The position numbers and the translations under genes were made by a program. A stretch of DNA of 64,000 nt from Thalassotalea litorea (GTDB lineage: Bacteria; Pseudomonadota; Gammaproteobacteria; Enterobacterales; Alteromonadaceae): assembly GCF_005843925.1 (NCBI RefSeq), contig NZ_VCBC01000005.1, positions 248,001 through 312,000 of the forward strand, written 5' to 3'. This document shows positions 8,543 through 17,284 of the stretch, piece after piece (position 1 is the first letter of the stretch; each line of letters starts with the position of its first letter). The notes under the pieces are model-generated. The model had not been told where the DNA came from. It saw only the letters and a program-made list of their open reading frames with translations, and searched no databases.

Positions 8543-10383
8543 CTATCAATAAAAAGAATGAACTCACCAATGATTTTGTAATTCGTTTTGCCAATACCAA
8601 TGGTACCGGGTCTGCCAGCGCCAATCATATGTTCGCCAAAGCCATCATGCGAATGGGGATCCCGGTAAGCGCGAAAAATATTTTTCCGTCTAATATTCAA
8701 GGCTCACCGACCTGGTATGAAGTCAGAGTCAACGAACAGGGATTTCTCTCCAGCCGCGGTGGTCCTGCAGATGTACTGGTGGCAATGAATTCGCAAAGTT
8801 TTGCCCGAGATCTTGGTGATTTAAAAGCCGGTGGAACCCTGCTGTACGATAACAGTCGACAGCAAGACTTGACATCAATACCCGAAAACACCACGGCTTT
8901 AGGGATCCCGATTGCGGAAATTTGTTTAAAGGAGTATCACGATCCCAGACTCAGACAACTCTTTAAAAACGTGATTTATGTTGGCGCACTGGCGGCATTA
9001 TTAGATATCGAATTCGAAGTGTTAAAGATCCTGGTTAGCGATCAGTTCAAGGGCAAAGAAAAACTCATTACCCCAAATATTTTTGCTTTAGAATTAGGCT
9101 ATCAATATGCCCATACCCATTTTGATTGCCCATTAGCTACCCGGGTTGAGCGCCGCGACTTGATCAAAGAGCAAATTCTCGTTGATGGCAACACCGGCTG
9201 TGCGCTTGGCGCTGTCTACGCGGGCGTAACCGTTGTAGGTTGGTACCCTATTACGCCGTCTACATCGGTTATCGAAAAGTTTGCCAGCTATTGTCAACGA
9301 TTACGCATTGATCCGGCAACGGGTAAAAAGAATTACGCCATAGTCCAGGCCGAAGATGAATTGGCCGCAATTGGTATCGCCATTGGTGCCGGTTGGAATG
9401 GAGCGAGAAGTTTTACCGCAACCAGTGGTCCAGGGGTGTCTTTGATGTCGGAATTCCTTGGTCTTTCTTATTTTGCTGAGATCCCCGTTGTATTAATGAA
9501 CATTCAACGGGCAGGCCCTTCAACGGGGATGCCAACCCGCACCCAACAATCGGATATTATCGCCTGCGCTTACGCTTCCCACGGCGATACCAAACACGTC
9601 CTGCTATTCCCTAAATGTCCGACAGAATGCTTTGAACTAACCGCCATTGCCTTTGATCTTGCCGACCGATTGCAAACCGCGGTGATATTAATGAGTGACT
9701 TAGATCTCGGCATGAATGATCATTTATGTGAGCCATTTCAATGGGATGACGAGCGCCAATATGATTTAGGCAAAGTGCTGAACGAAGCCGAACTGGACGC
9801 GATCGAACAATACGGGCGGTATCAGGATATTGACAAGGATGGCATATGTCCTCGCACACTAGCCGGAACACACCCCAATAAAGGCGCATTTTTTACCCGA
9901 GGCACCTCCCGAAACCGCAATGCGGTTTACACCGAGCGTTCCGAAGATTATGTCGACAATATGCAGCGCTTAGCACGAAAATATCGCACTGCAGCAGCAT
10001 TAGTCCCGGAAGCTCAGATACGACAGCAGCATCAGGTTGCCGATATCTCGTTAATTTTCTTTGGTACCAGCGCCCAGGTCATCGACGAAGTTACTGCGAT
10101 TTTCGCAGAGCAGAATTTAACGGTAGATAGCATGCGCATCCGTGCATTTCCATTCGGTGCAGAAGTTCCTAAGTTTATTGAACAACGCAACAATTGTTTT
10201 GTTATCGAGCAAAATCGAGATGGGCAGATGCGCAGCCTGTTAATCAATGAGTTAAACCTATCACCACACTCACTTACCGCCATTCTCAATTATGACGGGC
10301 TGCCTCTTACCGCAAGGTCAGTGGTTAGGATGATCTCTGATGCCAGAACAGTCGCTCCAATTCGACAAGGGGGTCAGCGATGA
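8539..10383 (+). CDS. 2-oxoacid:acceptor oxidoreductase, fused gamma+alpha subunit (KorA-like)
   Basis: A 614-residue subunit of a thiamine-dependent 2-oxoacid:ferredoxin (acceptor) oxidoreductase, which decarboxylates a 2-oxoacid to an acyl-CoA. The first 190 residues match the gamma domain (NTNGTGSASANHMFAKAIMR, then RGGPADVLVAMN). From about residue 215 the alpha, pyrimidine-binding domain follows, with GNTGCALGAVYAGVTVVGWY and PITPSTSVIEKFASY, then QAEDELAAIGIAIGAGWNGA and TATSGPG. The domain near 500-600 is the alpha subunit's second domain. The fusion is normal for the KorAB type. It overlaps its neighbours by four bases on each side, so the three genes are a tight operon. The physiological substrate (2-oxoglutarate, branched-chain or other) is not determined. 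Confidence 0.9.
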   Translation: MTINKKNELTNDFVIRFANTNGTGSASANHMFAKAIMRMGIPVSAKNIFPSNIQGSPTWYEVRVNEQGFLSSRGGPADVLVAMNSQSFARDLGDLKAGGTLLYDNSRQQDLTSIPENTTALGIPIAEICLKEYHDPRLRQLFKNVIYVGALAALLDIEFEVLKILVSDQFKGKEKLITPNIFALELGYQYAHTHFDCPLATRVERRDLIKEQILVDGNTGCALGAVYAGVTVVGWYPITPSTSVIEKFASYCQRLRIDPATGKKNYAIVQAEDELAAIGIAIGAGWNGARSFTATSGPGVSLMSEFLGLSYFAEIPVVLMNIQRAGPSTGMPTRTQQSDIIACAYASHGDTKHVLLFPKCPTECFELTAIAFDLADRLQTAVILMSDLDLGMNDHLCEPFQWDDERQYDLGKVLNEAELDAIEQYGRYQDIDKDGICPRTLAGTHPNKGAFFTRGTSRNRNAVYTERSEDYVDNMQRLARKYRTAAALVPEAQIRQQHQVADISLIFFGTSAQVIDEVTAIFAEQNLTVDSMRIRAFPFGAEVPKFIEQRNNCFVIEQNRDGQMRSLLINELNLSPHSLTAILNYDGLPLTARSVVRMISDARTVAPIRQGGQR

Positions 10384-11432
10384 GTTATGCCAAATCCAAG
10401 TTTCGTCATCCGAATTTAGAGGTTAACGATATCGGCCTGACCTACCGGGATTACGAAGGCGTAGTATCAACCTTATGTGCCGGCTGTGGCCATGATTCTA
10501 TTTCAGCGTCTATCATTCATGCCTGTGCGGAATTATCCATTCCGCCCCATAAAATCGCCAAAATGTCTGGTATTGGTTGCTCGTCCAAAGCACCAAACTA
10601 TTTCTTAAACCGCTCCCATGGGTTTAATTCCGTGCATGGCCGTATGCCATCGGTCACAACCGGTGCAAATTTAGCAAACAAAGATTTATGTTATCTGGCC
10701 ATGTCCGGCGATGGCGATACGGCATCCATAGGACTTGGTCAGTTTGCCCATGTCATTCGCCGTCGCTTAGATATGGTGTACCTGGTCGCCAATAATGGCG
10801 TCTATGGACTCACCAAAGGCCAACTTGCCGCAACATCCGATAAAGGTGCGAAAAACAAAGCAGGCGAAATCAGTCCTTTTAATGAAATCGATTTATGTGT
10901 CATGGCATTGCAATTAGGTGCGAGTTTTGTGGCGCGGTGTTTTTCCGGAGATCGAAAACAACTGGTTTCCATTTTAAAGGCAGCAATTTGTCATCAGGGT
11001 TTTGCGTTTATCGATATTATTTCCCCCTGTGTAACCTTTAACAATCAGGCAAACTCAAAACGCTCTTATGATTATGTTCAGCAGCATGTTAGTACTGGCG
11101 CAGTTAGTGATTTTGTTCCGGTAAAAGATGAAATTAGTTGCGATCTTCCCTCTGGAAATTATCACGACATTTGCCTGCACGACGGCTCTTTGATCCGCTT
11201 ATATAAAGTCGCAAAGGATTATCGCAGTGATGATAAATTGCATGCGGTAAATATGATTGAAGCGCATAAAGCGAAACAACAGATACTCACCGGCTTATTT
11301 TATGTGAACCCTGCGATAGACACCTATCATGAAGTTAACCAAACCTCGGACACCCCCTTAAATCAACTGCGTGAAGATGCCTTGTGTCCTGGGCAGCGAG
11401 TGCTTAAAAGTATTAATGGCAGTTTCCGCTAG
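10380..11432 (+). CDS. 2-oxoacid:acceptor oxidoreductase, beta subunit (KorB-like)
   Basis: A 350-residue thiamine-diphosphate-binding beta subunit. The motif CAGCGHDSISASI near residue 34, GIGCSSKAPNYF near 64 and the TPP/Mg signature GDGDTASIG...NNGVYGLTKGQ (about residues 110-145) are all present. It lacks the extra ferredoxin domain of pyruvate:ferredoxin oxidoreductases and fits the 2-oxoglutarate/2-oxoacid (KorB) class. Its start overlaps the stop of the alpha gene. Iron-sulfur transfer is evidently supplied by the flavoprotein encoded first in the operon. About 120 geneless bases follow, without an obvious terminator. Confidence 0.9.
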   Translation: MSYAKSKFRHPNLEVNDIGLTYRDYEGVVSTLCAGCGHDSISASIIHACAELSIPPHKIAKMSGIGCSSKAPNYFLNRSHGFNSVHGRMPSVTTGANLANKDLCYLAMSGDGDTASIGLGQFAHVIRRRLDMVYLVANNGVYGLTKGQLAATSDKGAKNKAGEISPFNEIDLCVMALQLGASFVARCFSGDRKQLVSILKAAICHQGFAFIDIISPCVTFNNQANSKRSYDYVQQHVSTGAVSDFVPVKDEISCDLPSGNYHDICLHDGSLIRLYKVAKDYRSDDKLHAVNMIEAHKAKQQILTGLFYVNPAIDTYHEVNQTSDTPLNQLREDALCPGQRVLKSINGSFR

Positions 11433-11551
11433 TCGACAAATACTTGAGTGTATAGAAGTCGCTGTCGTTTGACGCTATGCAAAGTAATAAGGAGCCGCCC
11501 ACGAAAACGGGGGAAGACAATGTTGCTGTTTAATGGCCAGCAATAGGGACA

Positions 11552-11956
11552 CTAACGCGATATTTGGTACAGTTTTAGTGATGGAAACTCGCAGTCCATT
11601 GTTTGGACATAAATATTCCGTTCAGCCCACATTATTTCAAGATCGTACAAGCAAAACGAATACTTATTCGGATCCTCGGCCCATACCCCCTCAGATTTCA
11701 CCGACACGGATGTAAATAGTTCATTATCATTCGCCCACCAGACTAGCACCAGATAGTCGCAACTAGCCCCGTCATGAAAGATCACAAATGATGGAGTATT
11801 CACCCAATCAATATTTCTAGCTAATTTTACGTCTTTAAGGCGTGGCAAATATTTTGATTTCTCGACAGCGTCATTGTGAGCAGAAATTGTATAGATTTTA
11901 CTATTGGTTTCGTCTAACCAGTCAATCTGGCCTTCAATACTGCGAGGTTTAAACAT
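11552..11956 (-). CDS. Hypothetical protein
   Basis: A 134-residue soluble protein, rich in Trp, Asp and Ser, without signal peptide or membrane segment. I do not recognise the family. The alternation of short hydrophobic strands (for example FVIFHDG, YLVLVWW) suggests an all-beta or mixed fold. It is followed 5' to 3' by nothing on its strand for about 120 bases and preceded by another small orphan 31 bases upstream. Together these form a small accessory insertion between the KorAB operon and the VOC gene. Confidence 0.55.
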   Translation of the reverse strand: MFKPRSIEGQIDWLDETNSKIYTISAHNDAVEKSKYLPRLKDVKLARNIDWVNTPSFVIFHDGASCDYLVLVWWANDNELFTSVSVKSEGVWAEDPNKYSFCLYDLEIMWAERNIYVQTMDCEFPSLKLYQISR

Positions 11957-11987
11957 AACTATCCTTGTTTAATTTCTTACTATGTGG

Positions 11988-12194
11988 CTATTGATACCAA
12001 ACAGTTACGACCAATGTTGCTGGCATCCAAGAGCCACCACTTTGTGACTGAGTAATATTTTTAATCTCTACATCTGGTTTAGAAGCTAACCAAAGATTAA
12101 TTTCGGCTTCCAAACCACAATCGGTTACTGTCGTAGAACTAGGCCAGAAACCTTGCTTAGGTTTAATGACTTTTGTGAATATTTTAGCGTTCAT
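11988..12194 (-). CDS. Small hypothetical protein
   Basis: A 68-residue soluble protein with no recognised family. A usable ribosome site (AAGGAG about 12 bases before the ATG) supports translation. It lies directly downstream of an attC-like palindrome and upstream of another orphan on the same strand, an arrangement compatible with an integron-cassette remnant but not proof of one. Confidence 0.5.
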   Translation of the reverse strand: MNAKIFTKVIKPKQGFWPSSTTVTDCGLEAEINLWLASKPDVEIKNITQSQSGGSWMPATLVVTVWYQ

Positions 12195-12224
12195 TTTCGA
12201 ATTACACTCCTTGTTAATTTAATC

Positions 12225-12326
12225 ATTTAACGCCCGCATTAGCGGTGGGATTGAATTGGCTATCATCGTGAATTTCAAACGTAAACCCAATATTTTTACG
12301 CCCGCTCCATGATGCTGTTGTTAGGC
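12225..12326 (-). other. attC-like palindrome (candidate integron recombination site)
   Basis: Read on the minus strand, the element begins GCCTAAC (12326-12320) and ends GTTAAAT (12231-12225). These match the RYYYAAC and GTTRRRY consensus boxes of attC sites. Inside them the arms pair again at GCAT/ATGC after a 4-base spacer, like the second pair of boxes. Total length is 102 bases, within the usual attC range. No integrase and no second site were found, so this is tentative. Confidence 0.35.
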
Positions 12327-12395
12327 ATTATACCTATCCCCTTTTGATTAACCGGTTATAAAATAAACCATTGTTCGTATAGCATTTATCTATGC

Positions 12396-12773
12396 CTATG
12401 GCAGCGGTTTTTCCGCCATTATCGATAGTAAATTGCCATCCGGATCTCGTAAAAATCCCAACCAAAGTTCATGATCCGGCATTTTAGCCGCAAGTTGTGG
12501 TGCTCTTTCAAATATGGCACCGCGGGACTGTATTTCACTTGCGTAATTGTCGATATCATCAACCTGATAATATATTACCGAAGTGTGGTGGTCACGCTGC
12601 TCACCCTGTTGTTCCGTCAACATTAATCGAGTGTCTCCGGCTTGCACAAACGCCATCGATGGCGGCGCTTCAAACAATAAAGTAAGTTCTAATACCTTAG
12701 TGTAAAAGTCGATGGCCATCTTAATATCGGATACTGCAATCGCAATTTGACCTATTTTCTGAATGCTTGCCAT
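12396..12773 (-). CDS. VOC family (glyoxalase/bleomycin resistance-like) protein
   Basis: A 125-residue vicinal-oxygen-chelate protein: two beta-alpha-beta-beta-beta modules with IGQIAIAVSDIKMAIDFYTK at the start and the late FLRDPDGNLLSIMAE motif supplying the last metal ligand (the E near the end). These proteins act as isomerases, dioxygenases or binding proteins; this one has no assigned substrate. The frame is open further upstream, but the ATG at MASIQ has a GAAGAG ribosome site, and an earlier start would overlap the racemase gene, so the short form is preferred. Confidence 0.82.
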   Translation of the reverse strand: MASIQKIGQIAIAVSDIKMAIDFYTKVLELTLLFEAPPSMAFVQAGDTRLMLTEQQGEQRDHHTSVIYYQVDDIDNYASEIQSRGAIFERAPQLAAKMPDHELWLGFLRDPDGNLLSIMAEKPLP

Positions 12774-12811
12774 CGAACTCTTCTCCATGATGTTGTGCCA
12801 ATTATCTGCCT

Positions 12812-13510
12812 TTAACTCATCGACAGCGCAAAGTTCACCGCTGCCTGACAATGCAATTCAGTTGTATCGAGCAAAGGGAGTTGTGAATCGCTTTGCTTGA
12901 CGAGCAAGCCAATTTCAGTGCAACCCAGTACCACCGATTGCGCACCATTATCTGCGAGCTTAGCAATAATCTTCAGGTATTCCGCTCTCGAGCAATCCTT
13001 TATTTGTCCTTGTACAAGCTCTTGATAGATAATGTTATGGACGGTTTGTCGCTCATCGGCATTAGGCGTTAACATTGAAACCTTATATTTATCCTCAATG
13101 CGTTGCTTATAAAAATCCTGTTCCATGGTAAAGCAGGTACCAAGCAATCCGGATTTCTGATGACCTAATTGATTTAAATAGGCGCCAGTGACATCGCCAA
13201 TATGTAATAGTGGGATGGATACCGCCTGCTGAACTTGCTCGGCGACCAAATGCATTGTGTTAGTGCAAATCAATAAAACATCGGCGCCAGCTTGCTCAAG
13301 TTTTTGCCCACATTCGCTAAGTAATATGCCGGCACCTTGCCAATCGCCTTTTTGTTGCATCGCTTCAATTTCGGCAAAATCGACGCTTATCATAACGATT
13401 TTTGCGCTATGAAAGCCTCCTAAACGTTGATTAACCAATTGATTAATTTTGTCATAGTAACTTCGCGTCGACTCCCAACTCATGCCTCCCAGCAAACCAA
13501 TCGTTTTCAT
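12812..13510 (-). CDS. Aspartate/glutamate racemase family protein
   Basis: A 232-residue cofactor-independent racemase of the Asp/Glu/hydantoin family, YgeA-like. It starts MKTIGLLGGMSWESTRSYY, the family signature, and has both catalytic cysteines: one in LLICTNTMH (about residue 82) and one in VVLGCTEIGLL (about residue 197). It would interconvert L- and D-amino acids in the cytoplasm, supplying cell-wall or signalling D-amino acids; the substrate is not certain. It is followed by the VOC gene 38 bases downstream and may share a transcript with it. Confidence 0.87.
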   Translation of the reverse strand: MKTIGLLGGMSWESTRSYYDKINQLVNQRLGGFHSAKIVMISVDFAEIEAMQQKGDWQGAGILLSECGQKLEQAGADVLLICTNTMHLVAEQVQQAVSIPLLHIGDVTGAYLNQLGHQKSGLLGTCFTMEQDFYKQRIEDKYKVSMLTPNADERQTVHNIIYQELVQGQIKDCSRAEYLKIIAKLADNGAQSVVLGCTEIGLLVKQSDSQLPLLDTTELHCQAAVNFALSMS

Positions 13511-13546
13511 TTTTAAATATCCTTATCCATCACTCATGTTAACGCT

Positions 13547-15262
13547 TTATGCTTGCGAGCCTGCAAGTTCTTTAATTCGTTTCACGATTGCCAACAAACC
13601 ATTGCCCCGGGAAGGACTTAAATGCTGCATCAATCCTAACTCTGCAAACAAAGGCTCAAAATCGAGTCTGGTAATTTGTTGTGGTGTCTTGTTTTCACTC
13701 GCAATAAGAATGATAAACAAAAGCCCACGGATCACTCTGGCATCGCTGTCGGCAACAAAGCTGAAACCATCGACGTTTGCTTCGTCAATTTTTAACCAGG
13801 CATTACTTTCACACCCTGAGATCAGGATATCATCTGAACGCTCCGATTTTGCCATTCTTGGTAATGCTTTCCCTAACAACATAATTTCACGATGTTTTGC
13901 ATCCCAGCCTTGTGCCCGGGAAAATTTTTGTCTGAGTTGTTGCCACTGAAGGTTCATTGCGCCGTGAGATTCTTCTGTCGAATCCGACATCGGTATCTTC
14001 ACTAATTCAGACTGTTGCGCATCAGCAATAGCCGCTGCAGAGAAGTCTTCGTTAACAAACTGGTTAATGCATTGCACTAGGGTGTCGATTTCTTGGTAAG
14101 AATTATAAGGCGCGAGGGATACTCTCACGCAACCGGACAATTGCAGATATTGCATTAATGGCATGGCACAATGGTGACCACTGCGCACGGCAATGCCTTT
14201 ACTATCAAGATACGATGCAAGGTCTTGATGATGCAGGGAACTCAACGTAAAGCTAAAAATGGGTAAATCTGGGCTTTTGGTTACCAGCCATCGTAACCCT
14301 TTAACCTGATTCAATTTCTGATAAGCATAAGCGATGAGATCTTGTTCATACTGCAACGCCTGTTGATATTGATCGCTCGATAAGAAATCAATACAGGCCC
14401 CCATCGCAATCACTGCGGTAAGGTTCGGGGTGCCCGCTTCAAATTTATGAGGAATTTCATTAAATTGTGTGCACTCAAAACTCACCTTTTTAATCATCTC
14501 GCCACCGAATTGATAAGGAGGCATAGCATCGAGCAATGCTTTACGCCCATACAATATACCTAAGCCGGCGGGACCAAACATTTTATGAGCGGAGAACACT
14601 ACAAAATCGACATCCAGACTTTGCACATCAATTTTCAAATGCGCCACCGTTTGTGCAGCATCCAAAACCGTTATCGCATTTACCGATTTGGCTTTGGAAA
14701 ATAAGGATTGTATCGGGTTCACCTTACCGAGAACGTTTGAAGCATGATTAATACTCAAAAATTTACATTTTTCCGTCACTAATGGAAGCGACTTTTCGAC
14801 ATCAATTCTTCCCGACTCATCAACGGGCAAGATCACCAACTTTGCGTCACATTGCTGGGCAAGTTGTTGCCAGGGAACAATATTGGCATGATGTTCCGCC
14901 ACCGAAATTACAATTTCATCACCCTTCGAAATACGCTGCATTCCAATGGTCGCAACCAATAAATTGATTGACTCCGTTGTTCCTTTCGTCCAGATAACCT
15001 GCTCACGGGCAGGAGCATTGATAAAGGCAGCAACCTTATCTCTCGATTGTTCATATAAAGTCGTGGCGTTTGCACTTAAATGATGGGCGCCACGATGAAC
15101 ATTTGCGTTGCAATGCTCAAGTTGACTGGCAACAGCCTGTATTACGGGGATTGGCTTTTGAGTGGTCGCCGCATTATCGCAATAAATTAACGGGTAGCCA
15201 TTAATAACCTGCTGAAGAATGGGGAATTGTGATCGAAATTCTGGCAATAAAAATTGTGTCAT
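13547..15262 (-). CDS. SufS-SufE fusion (cysteine desulfurase with sulfur acceptor)
   Basis: A 571-residue fusion. Residues 1-410 are a class II cysteine desulfurase (SufS/CsdA type): the PLP lysine is K227 in SAHKMFGPAG and the active-site cysteine is C365 in SGHHCAMP. Residues 435-570 are a SufE/CsdE domain, whose sulfur-accepting cysteine is C484 in SGCESNAW. The enzyme removes sulfur from cysteine as persulfide and hands it to the acceptor, here in the same chain. The linker at about 410-435 is polar. A TTG 25 codons upstream would add a tail without family similarity, so the ATG is used. No other suf genes are adjacent, suggesting a CsdAE-like role rather than the main SUF operon. Confidence 0.9.
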   Translation of the reverse strand: MTQFLLPEFRSQFPILQQVINGYPLIYCDNAATTQKPIPVIQAVASQLEHCNANVHRGAHHLSANATTLYEQSRDKVAAFINAPAREQVIWTKGTTESINLLVATIGMQRISKGDEIVISVAEHHANIVPWQQLAQQCDAKLVILPVDESGRIDVEKSLPLVTEKCKFLSINHASNVLGKVNPIQSLFSKAKSVNAITVLDAAQTVAHLKIDVQSLDVDFVVFSAHKMFGPAGLGILYGRKALLDAMPPYQFGGEMIKKVSFECTQFNEIPHKFEAGTPNLTAVIAMGACIDFLSSDQYQQALQYEQDLIAYAYQKLNQVKGLRWLVTKSPDLPIFSFTLSSLHHQDLASYLDSKGIAVRSGHHCAMPLMQYLQLSGCVRVSLAPYNSYQEIDTLVQCINQFVNEDFSAAAIADAQQSELVKIPMSDSTEESHGAMNLQWQQLRQKFSRAQGWDAKHREIMLLGKALPRMAKSERSDDILISGCESNAWLKIDEANVDGFSFVADSDARVIRGLLFIILIASENKTPQQITRLDFEPLFAELGLMQHLSPSRGNGLLAIVKRIKELAGSQA

Positions 15263-15419
15263 CTTGATAGTATTTAAGTACCGATTTTTGCCTGGATAGA
15301 AATTATACCCTAACAACTGGCAATTTTTGTTAGACAAATCAGGATTTTTTACAGTTTAGCCAGCAAAATAATCGATACAGGTCTATAACTAATAGTGTAA
15401 ATCAGTTAGAGACATAACA

Positions 15420-15689
15420 ATGACGATTTTTTCCTGGTTCAATCAAAATAAAACCCAACAAATCAGTGATTCAAACGAAGCTAACACAGGGAAACGGTTA
15501 TCAAAAGATAACCTAATACCACTTCATCATCGTGGTAAAACTATGTGGCCAATCGCGAAAGTTCGCCTGATAGATATTAAGTCTAGTGCGAATGATGTGA
15601 AAGCCACAGATTCAGTGACAGCCATCACAGATATTTCTGAACGACTTGACTCCGATTTGGTCGGTGAAAAGTACGTAATTAACGACTAG
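15420..15689 (+). CDS. Small hypothetical protein
   Basis: An 89-residue soluble, slightly acidic protein with no recognised family; the middle segment RGKTMWPIAKVRLIDIKSS looks like a beta hairpin. It is transcribed divergently from the SufS-SufE gene and ends within the stop codon region of the convergent peptidase gene. A weak AGAG lies before the ATG. Its separate promoter region and ordinary composition suggest a real gene, but confidence is moderate. Confidence 0.5.
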   Translation: MTIFSWFNQNKTQQISDSNEANTGKRLSKDNLIPLHHRGKTMWPIAKVRLIDIKSSANDVKATDSVTAITDISERLDSDLVGEKYVIND

Positions 15690-17098
15690 TCTGCCGCCTT
15701 AGGCGGTTGCAGTGTCGAGGATACCATGAATTTTTTCATGGCATATTCACCTGCATTCATGGCATATATTTGTTGATACACGTGAGAAAGCGGTAAACTG
15801 TTGTAACGCATCGCACCCCAGGTGTGTTGGGGTTTGAAACTCGCCCGCGCCTGTTGATCACAGGTCTGTGCGTTGAACAAGCCTACTTCATCTTGAAATT
15901 CTTCCGGCGTGCCAAGTACCCTCTTACCATTTACCATCTGGGTTATCGGTGTGGTTGGCTTAATCAAGACACCCCAAGGAATTTTCCCTAGCACTTGCCG
16001 ACGAGCTTGCGTGTCCGAATCAAACTCACTTCTTGGCGTGGAATCAACAACGATATTGTTGGCCACCGCGCTAAATTCATTAACCTGACACACCTGATGA
16101 TTTTTTGGCAATGGATATTCATCGATAAAGCCGATTAAATGTAAAAGTTCATGCTTGAAAACATGCACATCATCAAACCTATCCAAATACAACACCCCAT
16201 GGTTTACATTGGCTCGTCCATGATCCGATAACACCCCAATATAATCCACACCGGATTTTTGACGATATGGCGATATGGCTCTAAGACTACATTGTAAACG
16301 AGCACTAGTCAGGTTATTACAATCCAAAACCGATTTGGGAATATATTTTGGCGGGTACAGGCAAAATTCCTGTGCGATAAATGGGTCTTGTTGAATACTT
16401 TGAAACAGGAAATTTAGCCGCCTGAGATTGGCCAATGAACCCGCAAAAAATTGCACGGAATTGGCACAGTTTTGTTTAAACGGGGATGCAAACCCAACGG
16501 CATTCGTTTGTTGCCAATAATCATTAATGGCAAACTGCCTGACGTCACCCAATAGACGATGGTTAGGATTTTCCTGAGCAAGTTTCATCGAAGCATCCCG
16601 CACAAGATCGCCCTGCTCTGCTGCAATCGCTAACCGTAATTGTAATGAGAAAAACGTCTCCGAATTCGTATCTAGTTTGCCAATAAGGGATTTGGCCTTA
16701 GGGTAATCATTTTGACTAATGAATCGCAAAACTTGAGCTTCTATCGCTCTGGGATAGTTCAACTGCAAAGCATGCTCAAACCAAACATTAGCCTGATGGT
16801 TTTGATGTTGTCGCGTAAAATATTGATATAAAGAAAATGCGGTTTCACCATCATTTTGTGCCAGTCGACGGCTAAGTGGTAGCCACGTGGGATCGGTTGG
16901 CTGAAGGTCGTTTAGTTTGAGCTTGAACGCCAACGGACGGTTAAATTGCTCTCCCAGTTTACGTATAAAGGTTTGCTCTGGATATTGAGATAGCGCTTCG
17001 TCGAGAGACGTTTTAATCCAGACAGGATTGAGAGCAAGGATAATCGCACAACAAGCGGCGATCAAAGCAGTCGATACAATAACAGGTATAACTTTCAA
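15686..17098 (-). CDS. TPR-like membrane-anchored protein with HExxHxxGxxDE motif
   Basis: A 470-residue protein with an amino-terminal hydrophobic segment (residues 4-24), probably anchoring it in the periplasm. Residues 60-200 form helical TPR/Sel1-like repeats (QYFTRQHQNHQANVWFEHAL and similar). The carboxyl half contains HELLHLIGFIDEY: H316, E317 and H320 make a zinc-peptidase HExxH site, with G323 and D326 in the positions of the extended HExxHxxGxxD/H motif. Cysteines C246, C260, C270, C337 and C413 may form disulfides. The pattern with DEY resembles peptidase family M64, but I cannot place it firmly. It lies downstream of nlpI with 186 bases between, and may be a separate unit. Confidence 0.72.
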   Translation of the reverse strand: MKVIPVIVSTALIAACCAIILALNPVWIKTSLDEALSQYPEQTFIRKLGEQFNRPLAFKLKLNDLQPTDPTWLPLSRRLAQNDGETAFSLYQYFTRQHQNHQANVWFEHALQLNYPRAIEAQVLRFISQNDYPKAKSLIGKLDTNSETFFSLQLRLAIAAEQGDLVRDASMKLAQENPNHRLLGDVRQFAINDYWQQTNAVGFASPFKQNCANSVQFFAGSLANLRRLNFLFQSIQQDPFIAQEFCLYPPKYIPKSVLDCNNLTSARLQCSLRAISPYRQKSGVDYIGVLSDHGRANVNHGVLYLDRFDDVHVFKHELLHLIGFIDEYPLPKNHQVCQVNEFSAVANNIVVDSTPRSEFDSDTQARRQVLGKIPWGVLIKPTTPITQMVNGKRVLGTPEEFQDEVGLFNAQTCDQQARASFKPQHTWGAMRYNSLPLSHVYQQIYAMNAGEYAMKKFMVSSTLQPPKAAD

Positions 17099-17284
17099 CG
17101 TTGGCGACTCAATAACATAGCTAAATCGCTATCTAAAATACCGTTTAACTGCGTATACAACAAGTTTTCACCGTCATTTTTCGATTCAGTCAAGGCCATA
17201 AATTTGATATGCAAAATCTCTGATCTCGCCGCTGAATCGCACCGTTGAAACGATATCGCTGAACAGACAGTTACGAATTAATTT

